A stretch of DNA of 46,697 nucleotides from Endotrypanum monterogeii (Eukaryota; Euglenozoa; Kinetoplastea; Trypanosomatida; Trypanosomatidae). Location: contig CM007320.1 in NCBI GenBank assembly GCA_000333855.2, positions 2,510,400 through 2,557,096 of the forward strand, given 5' to 3'. The position numbers and the translations under genes are program-made. Every line of letters starts with the position of its first letter. Within the stretch, counting starts at the first letter, position 1. Shown here in pieces: positions 27,677 through 37,935 of the stretch. The notes beneath the pieces are model-generated. The model saw only the letters and a list, made by a program, of their open reading frames with translations. It ran no database searches and was not told where the DNA came from.

Positions 27677-30600
27677 ATGGGCGACTCGCAGCACTCCTCT
27701 GCCTACGGTCGGTGTGGCGCCATGCCTTCCAGTGTTGATGCAGGCTCGATGATGACGGTCAACAGCGCAGGTCTCCGCTACTCCGGAGTTCTTTCACCGC
27801 TGGCCTGGCAGGCGCCCCGTCCTAATTCCCCCGTTTCGCTTACTATGCTTGGCTTGAGCCGCCGCGACACACTCTCGACATCCTCCATAGCCCCGTCCAA
27901 CGTATCGCTGAGCACGGGTCATCGCCGGCAAATGCCACGAGGCCTCGAGCATCGAGGTGTGCCGGCCCCGACTCCATCGTCGTCGACCAGCTCACGAGTA
28001 ATGGACACAGTCGCCACTGCGGGTTCGCCTCTTTCTGTTGATGCCGCAAGCATGCTGACCGTGACGGAGCGAACTGTTCTTCTTGCCAGGTTAAAAGGTT
28101 TTCACGATTTTGCAGAGAGGTTGCCAGGTTACTATACGGGCGACTGCACTGCATCTGCTACGGTGGTAACCAAAAGAATTGAGGGGGATGCAGCTCTTCA
28201 GCGATTCCAGTTCCCTGAGCAACCGCGGCTGCTGGAGCGGCCGCTGGCGCTACCGTCTACGCAGCAGCAGTCCGGGGGTGTACAGAAGCTAGTAGCACCC
28301 TCCTCCGCCATGGTTGCTGCCTCACAGCAAGGCAAAGCAGTCGTCTCCTTCCCCAAGTCATGTGATGCTTCGATAACGTGCGAGGTAGCCAACGTTAGCG
28401 TTATGAGCGTTTTGTCAGAAATGTCCCACAAGCGCGCGGACGATGTGGGTCGCTTAGAGAGAAGCATCTGCAAGGAGGGGGAGGAGGATCGCCCCGCGAC
28501 AGCGCCGGCTGCTGGGCCACCGCGGTTCAATGGCACTTCCCACGCTCTCAACGAGGTACCTGACCTGGAGGCGCCACCGGGCGTAACGGACGCCTTTCAT
28601 CGCTACCTAGAGCAGGCGCGTGAGCGGATTCTCTGCACGGACAGCAGTGATGTCGACCGCTCATCCGCTCTTGACGGATTGCTGACGCGCTGTCGCGAGC
28701 TTTTTGATCTGCTGAGGGATATGTACGCCGTGATGAACGCGCAAAGTTCAGTCGTTGACCGCAAGAACCTTTCGATGGTGAAGGTGTTGCCGTATGATGA
28801 AGTCTCTTCCTCCTCCTCTTCCTCATCGTCGTCCGTGCCATCAACATCAAGCTTCGAGCCAAGCGCAGCAATGAAGACACACGAGGGTCACAGTGGCGTC
28901 AAGGGATCACTGCTGCGAGCTACAACACGACCTTCGAACGCGCAGCTGCCTCCGCTTAGTAAGGGACCATTGGCAAACACTGCTGTATTACGCTCGCAGG
29001 ATGCTTTCGAGCGGGGCCGTCGCACCAGTGCGAGCAGCTGCAGTAGCGGTGTGGGGTGCATCGATGTGCTCAACAACTACTATGTGATGCGCTTGATCGG
29101 CGTCGGGGCGACTGGGCGTGTATACCTTTCGATAGAACGCAAGACATGTAAGACGTATGCCATCAAAACGGTGACACGTCAGGCCCGCAAAATCATCGGC
29201 CGCCGCTTCCCCGTCGCCTCGTTGAGCGCCTCAGAGAGCGAGGCGATGCGTTCGGACGGCTCCCCGCTGGGATCGATCGCGTCAGGCGGCGAAGTGGCCC
29301 CATTGGATGGATCTCCGCTCGAGGGCTCAAGTGCTGAGGGTGGCGTTACACGTGGTGATGGAAATCCTATATCCAACACCTCTCCTCCTCTGGTGCGGCC
29401 TCCAGCTACTGTGGCGGACTCATCGTATCGAACGGTGCTGCAGGAAGACACCCAGGACTCCATGTTTATGAGTCCGCGCGAGTCTGCAGTGGAGTCTCTC
29501 GTTAAGTTAGCTACAATAAGCCACCCGAGTGATTCCATAATCCCGTTTGTGGACAGTGTGACTGTCTCTGCCCAGGCCATGCCGTCTGGCAACATCGATG
29601 GCGAATTTTTCCATGGGACCAACAGAATCCCGCCGCGGACCAGCACGGGGAAGTACTCCAAGGCTCCCAGCACAACAAGCCACGAAGGCGTCACTTTGAC
29701 GCACGCGTCAGTGAACCGGTTAACAAACGGCGCTGAGGTGGTGGGCAGCGACGGCGTCAGTAAGTCCTTAAACTCGACACCCACAAGCGAGCTGTCTCCG
29801 GTAGAGCGGGAGATACGAATTATGCGGCGGGTGCGCAACCACCCGAATGTGGTCCGGTTGAAGGAGGTGATAGACGATGAGGAGGAGGGTGCAGTGCATC
29901 TGGTCATGACGTACGCCGAAAACGGTCCACTCACTGTGATGCATGGGTTTGACACCTCGCTCGGGTGCGCGCCGTGTGACGTTGTGCGACCGTTCTCACG
30001 GTGCATCCGTTTGTTACACCAGCTCGCAGAGGCTCTCATCTACGTGCACCGCCAGCGCATTGTGCACAACGACGTGAAGCCGGACAACATCCTACTCACC
30101 GAGGCCGACAACATCCTTCTCACTGACTTCGGCGAGAGCGTCTTGATTTCGAAAAAACCAGTTCATCTATCGACGTCGCACATGTCTGTGGGTGCATCCA
30201 CGGGAGAGGCGCTCAACACAAGTGTTTTAGTTCCGCACAACCGCTGGAAGTCGCCCCGCGGTGACGGCGACAGCTGGGCCGCTTTGAGCACGTTAGATCG
30301 CTCGCCTTGGTGTCCCAACACCATAGGGCATACCGCTAACCTGTCGCAGATGGTAACGGAGGTGTCCTTCTTGCCAGATTCGTCTATGTTTCTGACTGCC
30401 GGCGTCGATGTGGAGGGTCGGCTCAAAGAGAACAGGTCTGCTATTGGCACACCTGCCTTCGCCGCACCGGAGCTCATCATGAGCAGTACGTGCAGTTACG
30501 ATTCTGATGCGTGGTCTTTTGGGGTGGTGCTCTACTCCGTCATCTTTGGCCGCTTGCCGTTTGCTGCAGCGACGATCAGCGACACTTTCGATGAGATTCT

Positions 30601-32407
30601 TCATTCCTCACTTTCATTCCCGGCCATGGAGGAAGTTCCACAGCGTGTTGGTATGACAGAGGCAGCGTATGATCAATGGGTGGAGCTGTGCACGAAGCTG
30701 CTCGTGCGAGAGCCGCAGCAGCGATTGCCGCTTCCAGCAGTGTTGCGGCACCCGCTGTTTCGCCGACAGTCGATACTGGGCTCGAGGTCATCCATATCGA
30801 TTTCTGGTGGTATGGAGGCTTCTCGTGGCCGCCATCCATCGAGCGGCCTTCATTGTGACCTGTCCTCCGGGTCCAACCGACGGCGCTCATTTCGCAGTCA
30901 CCAGGTGTCTTTGCTGTCCACAGGAACAGAGGCCCCGCACGCGACTTCTCGATCGGCGCGTGCCACACTATTACCAACCATGACTCAGGATGCTGCTGCC
31001 GCCGCTGCGGCTGCTGTTGAGGACAAACTGTCCAGCCGGCGATGCAGTGTTGACGATTCCACATCTCCAATGAGGACAGATGGCGCAGGTCGAGGCAAGA
31101 CGCCTGAGGGGCATCCGATGCAGACCACACCAAACAAAAGTCAGAACTCTTCTCGTTCTGCGAGCTTCGGCGCTTCCAATGTTTCACTGAGCCCACCACT
31201 ATCTTCCCCCACTGCCGGCAGCGTTCTGAGGACAAACCCCGCCGATGGTGGGGTGATGCAATCGCCGCTGGACGACCAGTCAGGTTCAGTGGCTGACCTT
31301 CATCGCAAGTCGGGGACGCAGCATTCCATGCTCACTGGACGATACTCATTGCTCGGTGCGTCGAGTGTCTCGACAGCCTCTTTCACTACCTCAGAGCAGT
31401 TTGGCAGGCTGCGGGAGAACACACTTGTCTACAACCAAGGTTCCGCCCGCCATAGCAGCAGTGCAAGTGAGAGTTTGATTAACCCGTCCTTCTTCTCGAC
31501 ATCGATGCCCTTTGGCGAGTCACCACCGGATCCTATCGCGACGCCAGTGATGCTGCTGAAGAGCTCTGCGGAATTCTTTTTCCCATCGCCACAGCCCATC
31601 ACGCGTCCGGGGAGCAACACTCCCGAAGTGGGCTCAAGGGCTGGCGGGGAAGGCCAGAGGGGTGAACGCGATCTCAAGGGATCTAACGTTCCTTTCGCCT
31701 TGGGCACCCCCACCATCGCTGAGGCTGCTTCGGCGCGCGCGACTCCAACGTGGTTGCCGTCGGCTCCCTCAGGGGAGCGTACAAGGTTGAGTGCAGGGGC
31801 GCGAGAGACGCACGAGGGCACTAGGATGCTGACACAATATGTGGGCGAAGTTACCCATAAAGAGGAACTGCCTGAAAACGAGCGCGGTGGTGCTACAGAC
31901 TTCAACTGCTTCTCGTACTGGGACTCTTCTATGAGCGATCTGGCAGACAGTTGTGGCAGCGATGTCGAAGGTGTGCAAGGGAGGGAGACCGTCGGAAAGC
32001 TATCGCAGCGATCGAGTCCACAACTGCGACGGTCCTGTAGGCCCTCTCTCAATTCTCCAGGCTGTGCGCGACCACTCGTGTCTGTTCAGGAGATGAGTTC
32101 TCGACCCGATGGGCAGAGGGGCAGGTGCAAACGAGTGCAGTTCATGCCCGGTCTTTCTCCGGGAGATGCAGCGATTGCGCTCGGTGGCTGTCGTAATTCT
32201 GGTACTTCATTGTCGTCGTCACCAAGGGTGCACGGCGTGAAGGCACCCGTGCAGCAGCGGGTATCGAACCCGTCGCCGCCGTCGGTGGAGCTGAAGGCGG
32301 ATGGCGCGGGTTGTGTACGCTTGTCGTCTCGCGAGTCGTCACACAAGTCGACGTCGGAGCTACCTCCTGCGAAGACAACCAAATCGTGGCTCTGGCGTCA
32401 TCGCTAA
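27677..32407 (+). CDS. Large CAMK/CAMKK-like Ser/Thr protein kinase with split catalytic domain
   Basis: The protein is 1576 residues. The first 465 are low-complexity, with a Ser run near 375-385. The kinase domain begins near 468: Gly-loop IGVGATGRV (474-482), VAIK-type Lys497, then an insertion of about 200 Ser/Thr/Pro-rich residues before helix C (EREIRIMRRV, from 710). The catalytic loop is HNDVKPDN with Asp799; the usual HRD Arg is Asn798, so it is a non-RD kinase. DFG is at 817-819. The activation segment is enlarged by a second insertion and reaches GTPAFAAPE at 924-932, about 115 residues after DFG instead of 20-35. The C-lobe (DAWSFGVVLYSVIFGRLPF) ends near 1035, and about 540 disordered residues follow. 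The sequence around the catalytic loop and GTPAFxAPE fits the CAMKK/ELM/SAK1 group. Substrate and localisation unknown. All core catalytic residues are present, so activity is expected. Confidence 0.85.
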   Translation: MGDSQHSSAYGRCGAMPSSVDAGSMMTVNSAGLRYSGVLSPLAWQAPRPNSPVSLTMLGLSRRDTLSTSSIAPSNVSLSTGHRRQMPRGLEHRGVPAPTPSSSTSSRVMDTVATAGSPLSVDAASMLTVTERTVLLARLKGFHDFAERLPGYYTGDCTASATVVTKRIEGDAALQRFQFPEQPRLLERPLALPSTQQQSGGVQKLVAPSSAMVAASQQGKAVVSFPKSCDASITCEVANVSVMSVLSEMSHKRADDVGRLERSICKEGEEDRPATAPAAGPPRFNGTSHALNEVPDLEAPPGVTDAFHRYLEQARERILCTDSSDVDRSSALDGLLTRCRELFDLLRDMYAVMNAQSSVVDRKNLSMVKVLPYDEVSSSSSSSSSSVPSTSSFEPSAAMKTHEGHSGVKGSLLRATTRPSNAQLPPLSKGPLANTAVLRSQDAFERGRRTSASSCSSGVGCIDVLNNYYVMRLIGVGATGRVYLSIERKTCKTYAIKTVTRQARKIIGRRFPVASLSASESEAMRSDGSPLGSIASGGEVAPLDGSPLEGSSAEGGVTRGDGNPISNTSPPLVRPPATVADSSYRTVLQEDTQDSMFMSPRESAVESLVKLATISHPSDSIIPFVDSVTVSAQAMPSGNIDGEFFHGTNRIPPRTSTGKYSKAPSTTSHEGVTLTHASVNRLTNGAEVVGSDGVSKSLNSTPTSELSPVEREIRIMRRVRNHPNVVRLKEVIDDEEEGAVHLVMTYAENGPLTVMHGFDTSLGCAPCDVVRPFSRCIRLLHQLAEALIYVHRQRIVHNDVKPDNILLTEADNILLTDFGESVLISKKPVHLSTSHMSVGASTGEALNTSVLVPHNRWKSPRGDGDSWAALSTLDRSPWCPNTIGHTANLSQMVTEVSFLPDSSMFLTAGVDVEGRLKENRSAIGTPAFAAPELIMSSTCSYDSDAWSFGVVLYSVIFGRLPFAAATISDTFDEILHSSLSFPAMEEVPQRVGMTEAAYDQWVELCTKLLVREPQQRLPLPAVLRHPLFRRQSILGSRSSISISGGMEASRGRHPSSGLHCDLSSGSNRRRSFRSHQVSLLSTGTEAPHATSRSARATLLPTMTQDAAAAAAAAVEDKLSSRRCSVDDSTSPMRTDGAGRGKTPEGHPMQTTPNKSQNSSRSASFGASNVSLSPPLSSPTAGSVLRTNPADGGVMQSPLDDQSGSVADLHRKSGTQHSMLTGRYSLLGASSVSTASFTTSEQFGRLRENTLVYNQGSARHSSSASESLINPSFFSTSMPFGESPPDPIATPVMLLKSSAEFFFPSPQPITRPGSNTPEVGSRAGGEGQRGERDLKGSNVPFALGTPTIAEAASARATPTWLPSAPSGERTRLSAGARETHEGTRMLTQYVGEVTHKEELPENERGGATDFNCFSYWDSSMSDLADSCGSDVEGVQGRETVGKLSQRSSPQLRRSCRPSLNSPGCARPLVSVQEMSSRPDGQRGRCKRVQFMPGLSPGDAAIALGGCRNSGTSLSSSPRVHGVKAPVQQRVSNPSPPSVELKADGAGCVRLSSRESSHKSTSELPPAKTTKSWLWRHR

Positions 32408-33868
32408 GCAGGTGTGCGGATACTTGGAAAAAAAAGCAGTGGTGCACGTCATGAACCGTTAATGACGTTATCGGTGCTCCATCTGCTTCGTTTGAGTCTA
32501 CGAGTTTTTTTTTTTTTTGCACCTGTGTGTCTATGTCATGGAACCCTGGCACTTATGAAAAAAAAAGTTATGCAGGAGTCAAAGGTTTACTTTGAGTGCA
32601 CGCATGCATGGTGAGGTGGCGAGGGGGAGGGGATTTTTGAGCGCTGAAATGGATGATGGTGCTTGATAGTCTGTTGGTAGGTGGGGGTAGAGGCGTGACC
32701 TCTGCTCAACTCCTTTTTTTTTTGCATTTCATTTTGCTTACTCATACACTACACAGAAAGCGGATATCGCTGAAGCTCTCTAGGCTTGCTCATGCTCGAA
32801 CTTTTTTAAAAAAAAAATTCATTCCTTTTTTTCACATATACCTTTCTAGTGTCCAAAAGGATGTATAAACACTTTATTGGGAGGTTAAAAGGCAACACAG
32901 GCAGACGTCTTTCTGCCCTGTGCGCTTCGTTAATACCGTCTGCCTCCCCTCTCCTCCTCTCCTTTGTCTTCTACATAAAGATTCGCTTTATACTCATGGA
33001 AAAATGTTTGTGCTTCTGCTCTTTTCCCCTCTTCCCCTCTTTTTTATTATTATTTTTATTTATTTGTGTGTGTTTGGTGTTTTAGCGACTTGTCTGTCGG
33101 CTCTCTCTCTTAGCTGCAACTCTCCTATCTCTACCCCCGGTCCGCTTTTTCAGCATCTAGAGCTTCTGTATTTCGTTGATACCTTTCTCGTTTTTTTTTG
33201 TCCGTTTTTCTTCTTTTTATATTCGCGCTTTGCTTTCTTCGGGGAAATAAAGGGGTAAGGGTTCCCCCAATTTTTGCATCTGACTCCTGTCCCATTGTCA
33301 ATAATCTGCGTATATATATATATATTTATGCACATACACATGAACGTTAACTCATATACACGTATGTATGCACGTGTGCTTGTGTGCGTGTTTTTTTTGT
33401 TTTTTTTTCGTGTACACGTATGTAAAATTCACCTGAGACGTCTATAAGATGGATATACTGCTTTCCATTTTCTAAGTGCAACTGCTCTCTTGTAGAGTCC
33501 ATACTCACCAGCGCGGCAATTCATTACCGCCTGCATCCACCCAACGAGCTCATTTTTGTTTCCTCCTCACCCCCCCATTCTTTGTCGACTGCTTGATGTG
33601 CATATTGCTTCGATTTCTGTTCTCTTTTTTTTTCGTTTGTTGGAACTGGTAGAAAGTGCTTGTGCGGGTTTTCTATGAGCAGGCAGGCAGTCAGGATAAC
33701 AAGTAGGGACAAGTATCCGCCTTTCCTTCTTACTTTCACCTCATCCTGCCCACTGAGCACAGTGGGCAGGTGACCGAAGTGTCTGTGAGTGCGTTTTGCA
33801 TTTTTTCTTGCTCTGTAACGTTTTTTTTTTGTTTCGCTCTTCATCTGCATCTTCGCGGGAAGCGTCTG

Positions 33869-33891
33869 AATATATATATATATATATATAC
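33869..33891. repeat. (TA)n microsatellite
   Basis: About 11 TA units followed by CATG and a run of eight A. Confidence 0.9.
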
Positions 33892-34255
33892 ATGAAAAAA
33901 AACACACACATCTTCACCTGCCCTTTTTGCCTCTCTAACCTCGACGATGCTCCTCGTCATCCATTCCAGCTTTTATTTTTCTTGATACACCTCAGAAGAG
34001 GCACCTCTATCATGTACATCCGTACATTCCTTTTTTATTTGGGGGGGGAGGGTTTATGTTCTCCATGTCATTATCGACTCCCCTCTTCCGTTTCCTGTTT
34101 GTTTGTTTTTTGTCTGCTCGTGGGCGTCTGTGTAGGCGCCATGAACGATGTCGCAGTGATACGTATGTATCTGCGTGTGTGTGTTTGTGGTGTTGATCTC
34201 CCCTAGTCCCTCGATAACGGTGGAGTGCAGGCGATGCCTCCCCACTCCTTTCTAA

Positions 34256-34342
34256 CGCACACACACATGCACACACACATGCGCACACGCACACACACAC
34301 ATGCACACACACACATGCACACACACATGCACACACACATGC
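34256..34342. repeat. (CA)n minisatellite interrupted by ATGC
   Basis: An 87-base array in which blocks of four to five CA units are separated by TG, giving repeated ACACACACATGC units of about 10-12 bases. It is a higher-order repeat rather than a plain dinucleotide run. Confidence 0.9.
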
Positions 34343-35551
34343 GCTTTACCCCTTATCTTTCTCTTTCAGAACATCTACTCCCTAGCCTCGAGTGTGTGCT
34401 AGCGGGTGTGCAATCTTATTCACCCCTTATCATCTTGACTTCCTCCCCCCGTCCTGATCGTTCTTTGCGAACAGTTTGTGTTTTCCTCGCTTTCTTTGCG
34501 TCACTTTCCGCCGTGCCTTTTTTTTTTTTTGATGATGATATTTTTTTTTATTTTTGTTCGCTTGCTCAAAACAACATGCGAGGAAATGTGAGCACCACAC
34601 CAGACAACATACAACTGACAAATGTTTCTGAGATCGCCTTCCATACACATAGATCCCTCTTCTCCCTTTCCCTTCTGTATAACACACAAAACATATATAC
34701 ATATATGCATATATCTGTATTTGTGTGTGTGCCTCAGGTCGGGCGACTGAAGGGAGGGGGAGGGGGAGATGGGTATGGACTACTACCCTAAGATATTTCT
34801 GTCCAGAGGTGAAAGTCCCACCAGGGACTGTGGTGCAGGAATCTGTGGGGTTCTCACCGTTGCAGCTCTCACTCGATTCCTGTTCCCTAGCTCGTTCTTT
34901 TATGTGAGTCTGCGCTTGCATTGACGAGTGTCAGCTATCGTGTTTGTATGGTGTGCTGTAGGCTTGTACTTCTGTGTTTCGCTTCCTCTTCTACCCCCTT
35001 CATCTTTCCGCCCCAAATATCTTTGGCGTGCCAAGCTTCGCTTTTTTCCCTCCCGTTTGTTTTTTTTCCCTCTTGTACCACAGTGCACTGTATTGCGTGT
35101 GTGTGTGTGTGTGCGTGCATGTATATTTATGCATAGATGTACACACATATATGTATCGTTCTCTGGTCTCCAATGTCGCTCTGCTTCTCCCTCATCTATC
35201 CCCCTTCCTTCTCTCTCTTGTGAGTGTTTCATTATGTTGCAATCATTTTTCACAATCCTGTCCTGCTCTTTTTTTTTTTCCTTCGAAGTTCCCCTTCCTC
35301 CCTCTCTCGGTGATTAGTGTTCCCGTGTCCACGTCTTGGTCCTTCTTTCGTGGTGTGTGTTCATATACATACGTCTGTTTCTCTGTGCTGGTGTTTGTGT
35401 TTGTGTGCGAGTCGTTTTTGTTTTTTTTCCGTCTGTTTCACATTTTTATGTGACCAGTCACACAGTGTAACAACATCGAGGAATCTCGAACCCTCCTCCC
35501 ACTCCTACACAGACACACGCTTTCTCATCTGAGGTCCAGAAGAGAGAGAGA

Positions 35552-35575
35552 GGGGGTGGGGGGGGGGTGGGTGGG
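35552..35575 (+). other. G-quadruplex-type motif (+ strand)
   Basis: Four or more G-runs of at least three, with single-base T loops (G5-T-G10-T-G3-T-G3), directly after an (AG)n run. This is a strong predicted quadruplex on the strand that matches the RNA. Confidence 0.7.
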
Positions 35576-35838
35576 TAGGTGGCGACTGCGCAACTCCCGT
35601 GTTTGTTTTACACCTTGCTCGCCTGATCGACTTTTTTTTTCCTTCCTGTTAGAAAGCTGTGCTCGTCAGGTGGAATCAGTTACCCCGGCTGCTTGGTTTT
35701 GGTGAATCAATGAATATTGATGTGCCGGCGTACGAAGCCTGCGCAAGACTCTTTTCGTGGATTGCAGTGTCGCTGGCGTCGTGGCGAAATTATCGCCATG
35801 TGGGCGAGGGAGGGTTCGTGGGGGGTGACCAGAAATGC

Positions 35839-35861
35839 CTCCCCTCCCCTCCCCTCCCCCC
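35839..35861 (-). other. G-quadruplex-type motif (- strand)
   Basis: Repeated CCCCT units ending in six C on the + strand give four G4 runs with single A loops on the - strand. It lies about 260 bases after the + strand motif and 470 bases before the next gene. Confidence 0.7.
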
Positions 35862-36328
35862 AAAAGAAAATTGTTACTCTCCTGTTAACATGTGACCCCT
35901 CTTACCAGCTGTTCATCTTTTTTTGTCTTGACTTTTGCTGCATGATGTGCACATTTGGCCTCATCAGTCTCTCCCCTCTCGCGACTGCTTTTATGTTACA
36001 TGCCACACACCACCGTGTATCTTCAACATTATTTGTGACAAACACGTCGCTTGACTACTCTTCCTCTTCTTTTCGTTTCGGTTGATTCATCGTATGATGT
36101 CATCCACCCACCCGTCCGCCAAGTCATTTCTTTACACACCATAGTTCCGTGAGTGTTCTTCACTGTGAGTGCAACATCACTGAGGCCCGCCAGCGGTGCA
36201 TTCGACGCTGCGAGCACAATTCGTAGGGGTCGTGGGCACACACTGCGGGGAAACATTTCGGGGTCATCGCACGCACACGCTCCGTCCACCGAAGGGAACA
36301 CAAAGCAGGTTGTTTCTCTTCAGCCATC

Positions 36329-36853
36329 ATGCTTCGACTGGGTCACGTGCTCCTGGCGGAGGTGACGACCATCAATAGCAGTACCGCATCTGTAAGCGGC
36401 CGTCTTATACGGATCCGAAAGAAGAGCAAGTGGATTGATAGGCACAGCACGCGGGTGCCACACAACGGCAAAGATATTTGGTATTTCGGTGATCAGCCCA
36501 GCTGCGCGCTGTGCCATGTGCGATTTCGCTACAAGCAAGACTACGAGGCTCACAAGGAGAGCGAGTTGCACGTGAACCGACTTCGATGGGTGGAGACGAT
36601 GGCCTGGTGGAGGGAAACGGGCGAGCCGGCGTACCTCCAGGCAGACAAGGAGCAGTGGGAATGGTTCGAGAGGCATGTTTTGCCCATCAAGGCGCAAGAG
36701 ATGGGCTGCACGCTGGAGGAGGCACGTCGAGTGTATAGGCAAGCCACCATGACCGAGACCCCTACATGGCACCGTGCGATCCAATGTCCAACAGTGAAAC
36801 AAGACGTGAAGGAGCCCCGGGATCAGCGGTGGCCGTCTTCTCCGAAGTGGTAA
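36329..36853 (+). CDS. Small C2H2 zinc-finger protein, possibly mitochondrial
   Basis: The protein is 174 residues. One C2H2 finger, C-x2-C-x12-H-x5-H, is formed by Cys59, Cys62, His75 and His81 (SCALCHVRFRYKQDYEAHKE covers most of it). The segment before it (about 24-52) is basic and aromatic. The segment after it (83-150) is Trp-rich and looks helical, so the finger sits in a compact small protein rather than a multi-finger DNA binder. The N-terminus (MLRLGHVLLA, then Ser/Thr/Arg and no acid except Glu11) resembles a mitochondrial presequence. Single-finger proteins of this size occur among kinetoplastid mitoribosomal and RNA-processing factors, so such a role is possible but not shown. A short pyrimidine tract with AG at 36322-36323 stands just before the start. 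Confidence 0.7.
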   Translation: MLRLGHVLLAEVTTINSSTASVSGRLIRIRKKSKWIDRHSTRVPHNGKDIWYFGDQPSCALCHVRFRYKQDYEAHKESELHVNRLRWVETMAWWRETGEPAYLQADKEQWEWFERHVLPIKAQEMGCTLEEARRVYRQATMTETPTWHRAIQCPTVKQDVKEPRDQRWPSSPKW

Positions 36854-37935
36854 TGGATCAGCGGGGGGGGTGAAGAGAAAAGTGGACAATTGTGAGCTGG
36901 GCGGAGTTTGACCTGCGTATGCGTAATAGCACAGAGGGAGGGGGTAGTGAGGTTCCAATGCTCGTGTTCATCTTATCGCTTGTGTACACCGCCGACCTCC
37001 TCATCGCTCCTAGTGACGTCCTTGTTGGTTTTGAGTGCCTTTCTCCCTGCTTCACCTGCCCCGGAGAGAAGGGGTCTCGCTGCGGGGTGTGGTAGGGCTG
37101 AGTGAATGCCGTTTATCTCGCTCAATAATTATTGCCTTTCGTGCGCACACTCAGGCACACACACACTCACACTCTCACACACACCGACACACACAGAGAT
37201 AGTTCATAGTTGCGAAAAAGAGATATTACATATTTTGTTCGTGCACCCGGCGATTTCATATTAGTGCGTCTGGAGGCGAGACGGAGGGGATCTTTTTTTC
37301 CCTTTCATGGCCACACATGTTCTTTTTTTATCCCGGTACTGGGGTCGGTGGCCGTCCCCGAATCTCTGCCGCTCGGCACCAGAAATGCCTGCATGAGGAA
37401 GAAGGGACGCGACCTGTCTCTGAAAGCGGTCCCACTAGACTTCGCCAGCGCGTAATGTGAAGTGTGCTAGGCATCATCTTCCGGCAGATCCTTGAGCGCA
37501 CGGGTTTCGTTTGTCCATGCACCTTTCTTAACTGTTTTTCGGCAATTGATTCTCTACTTGCTTATTCCCCTTGACATGCTTTACTTTTTTTTTTCCCGAT
37601 CATTCGACGTGATGCGGACGACAGGAAGGTCACAAAGAACGATCGACCCCTGCACGTGTTTTATGTGACTTACTTGGGAAGCACTCTCCGCACACGAGCT
37701 TCCTCAGACCAGCATTGCCGTATAGATAGCGACGGTATATGGAGGCACTCTGTCAAATTTTTTTTTCTGCCGTCTTATGTGCTACCGATTGGCCCTCATC
37801 TCTCTTGTGCACTTTAAAATTTCTGTCGGTCTCCAGTGTTCGTGCTCCTTGGACTCTCTGCCCGTGCTCGTGTCTCTTGTCTCCGCCACAGATTTGTGAG
37901 CATTTCTCGGGTTGCCGGTCGATTCCCACGACAAT
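36854..37935. other. Intergenic spacer, C2H2 gene to IQ-protein gene
   Basis: Contains imperfect CACACT/CACACC repeats at about 37145-37196, T runs near 37323 and 37585, and the splice-acceptor region of the next gene. No gene-like frame was seen. Confidence 0.65.
37871..37891 (+). promoter_or_regulatory. Candidate spliced-leader acceptor for the IQ-protein gene
   Basis: TGTCTCTTGTCTCCGCCACAG is a classic pyrimidine tract plus CAG, AG at 37890-37891, with a 44-base leader to the ATG at 37936. Confidence 0.6.

Larger units (their letters stand above)
32408..36328. other. Longest intergenic spacer (3.9 kb), no gene recognised
   Basis: This stretch separates the kinase from the small zinc-finger gene. 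It is T/C-rich with TA tracts (33313-33326, 33869-33891), a CA/ATGC minisatellite (34256-34342), T runs, a G-rich run at 35552-35575 and a C-rich run at 35839-35861. No open frame has gene-like composition; the longest (for example around 34225-34791) read through CA repeats. It may simply be a long 3' UTR plus 5' UTR. A noncoding RNA or degenerate retroposon cannot be excluded by eye. Confidence 0.6.

Noticed and set aside
29179..30039. 286-codon open frame on the - strand inside the kinase gene
   Set aside because: It lies antisense to conserved kinase coding sequence, and open antisense frames are common in G+C-rich genes. No domain is recognised in it.
30576..31235. 219-codon - strand open frame in the kinase C-terminus
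   Set aside because: Antisense shadow of coding sequence, with no recognisable domain and no sign of a strand switch.
34225..34791. 188-codon + strand open frame through the CA minisatellite
   Set aside because: The peptide is mostly His-Thr and Phe runs from repeats and has no gene-like features.
37210..37455. 81-codon + strand open frame between the C2H2 and IQ genes
   Set aside because: It begins at a non-ATG codon and has no recognised domain; an ordinary spacer frame.
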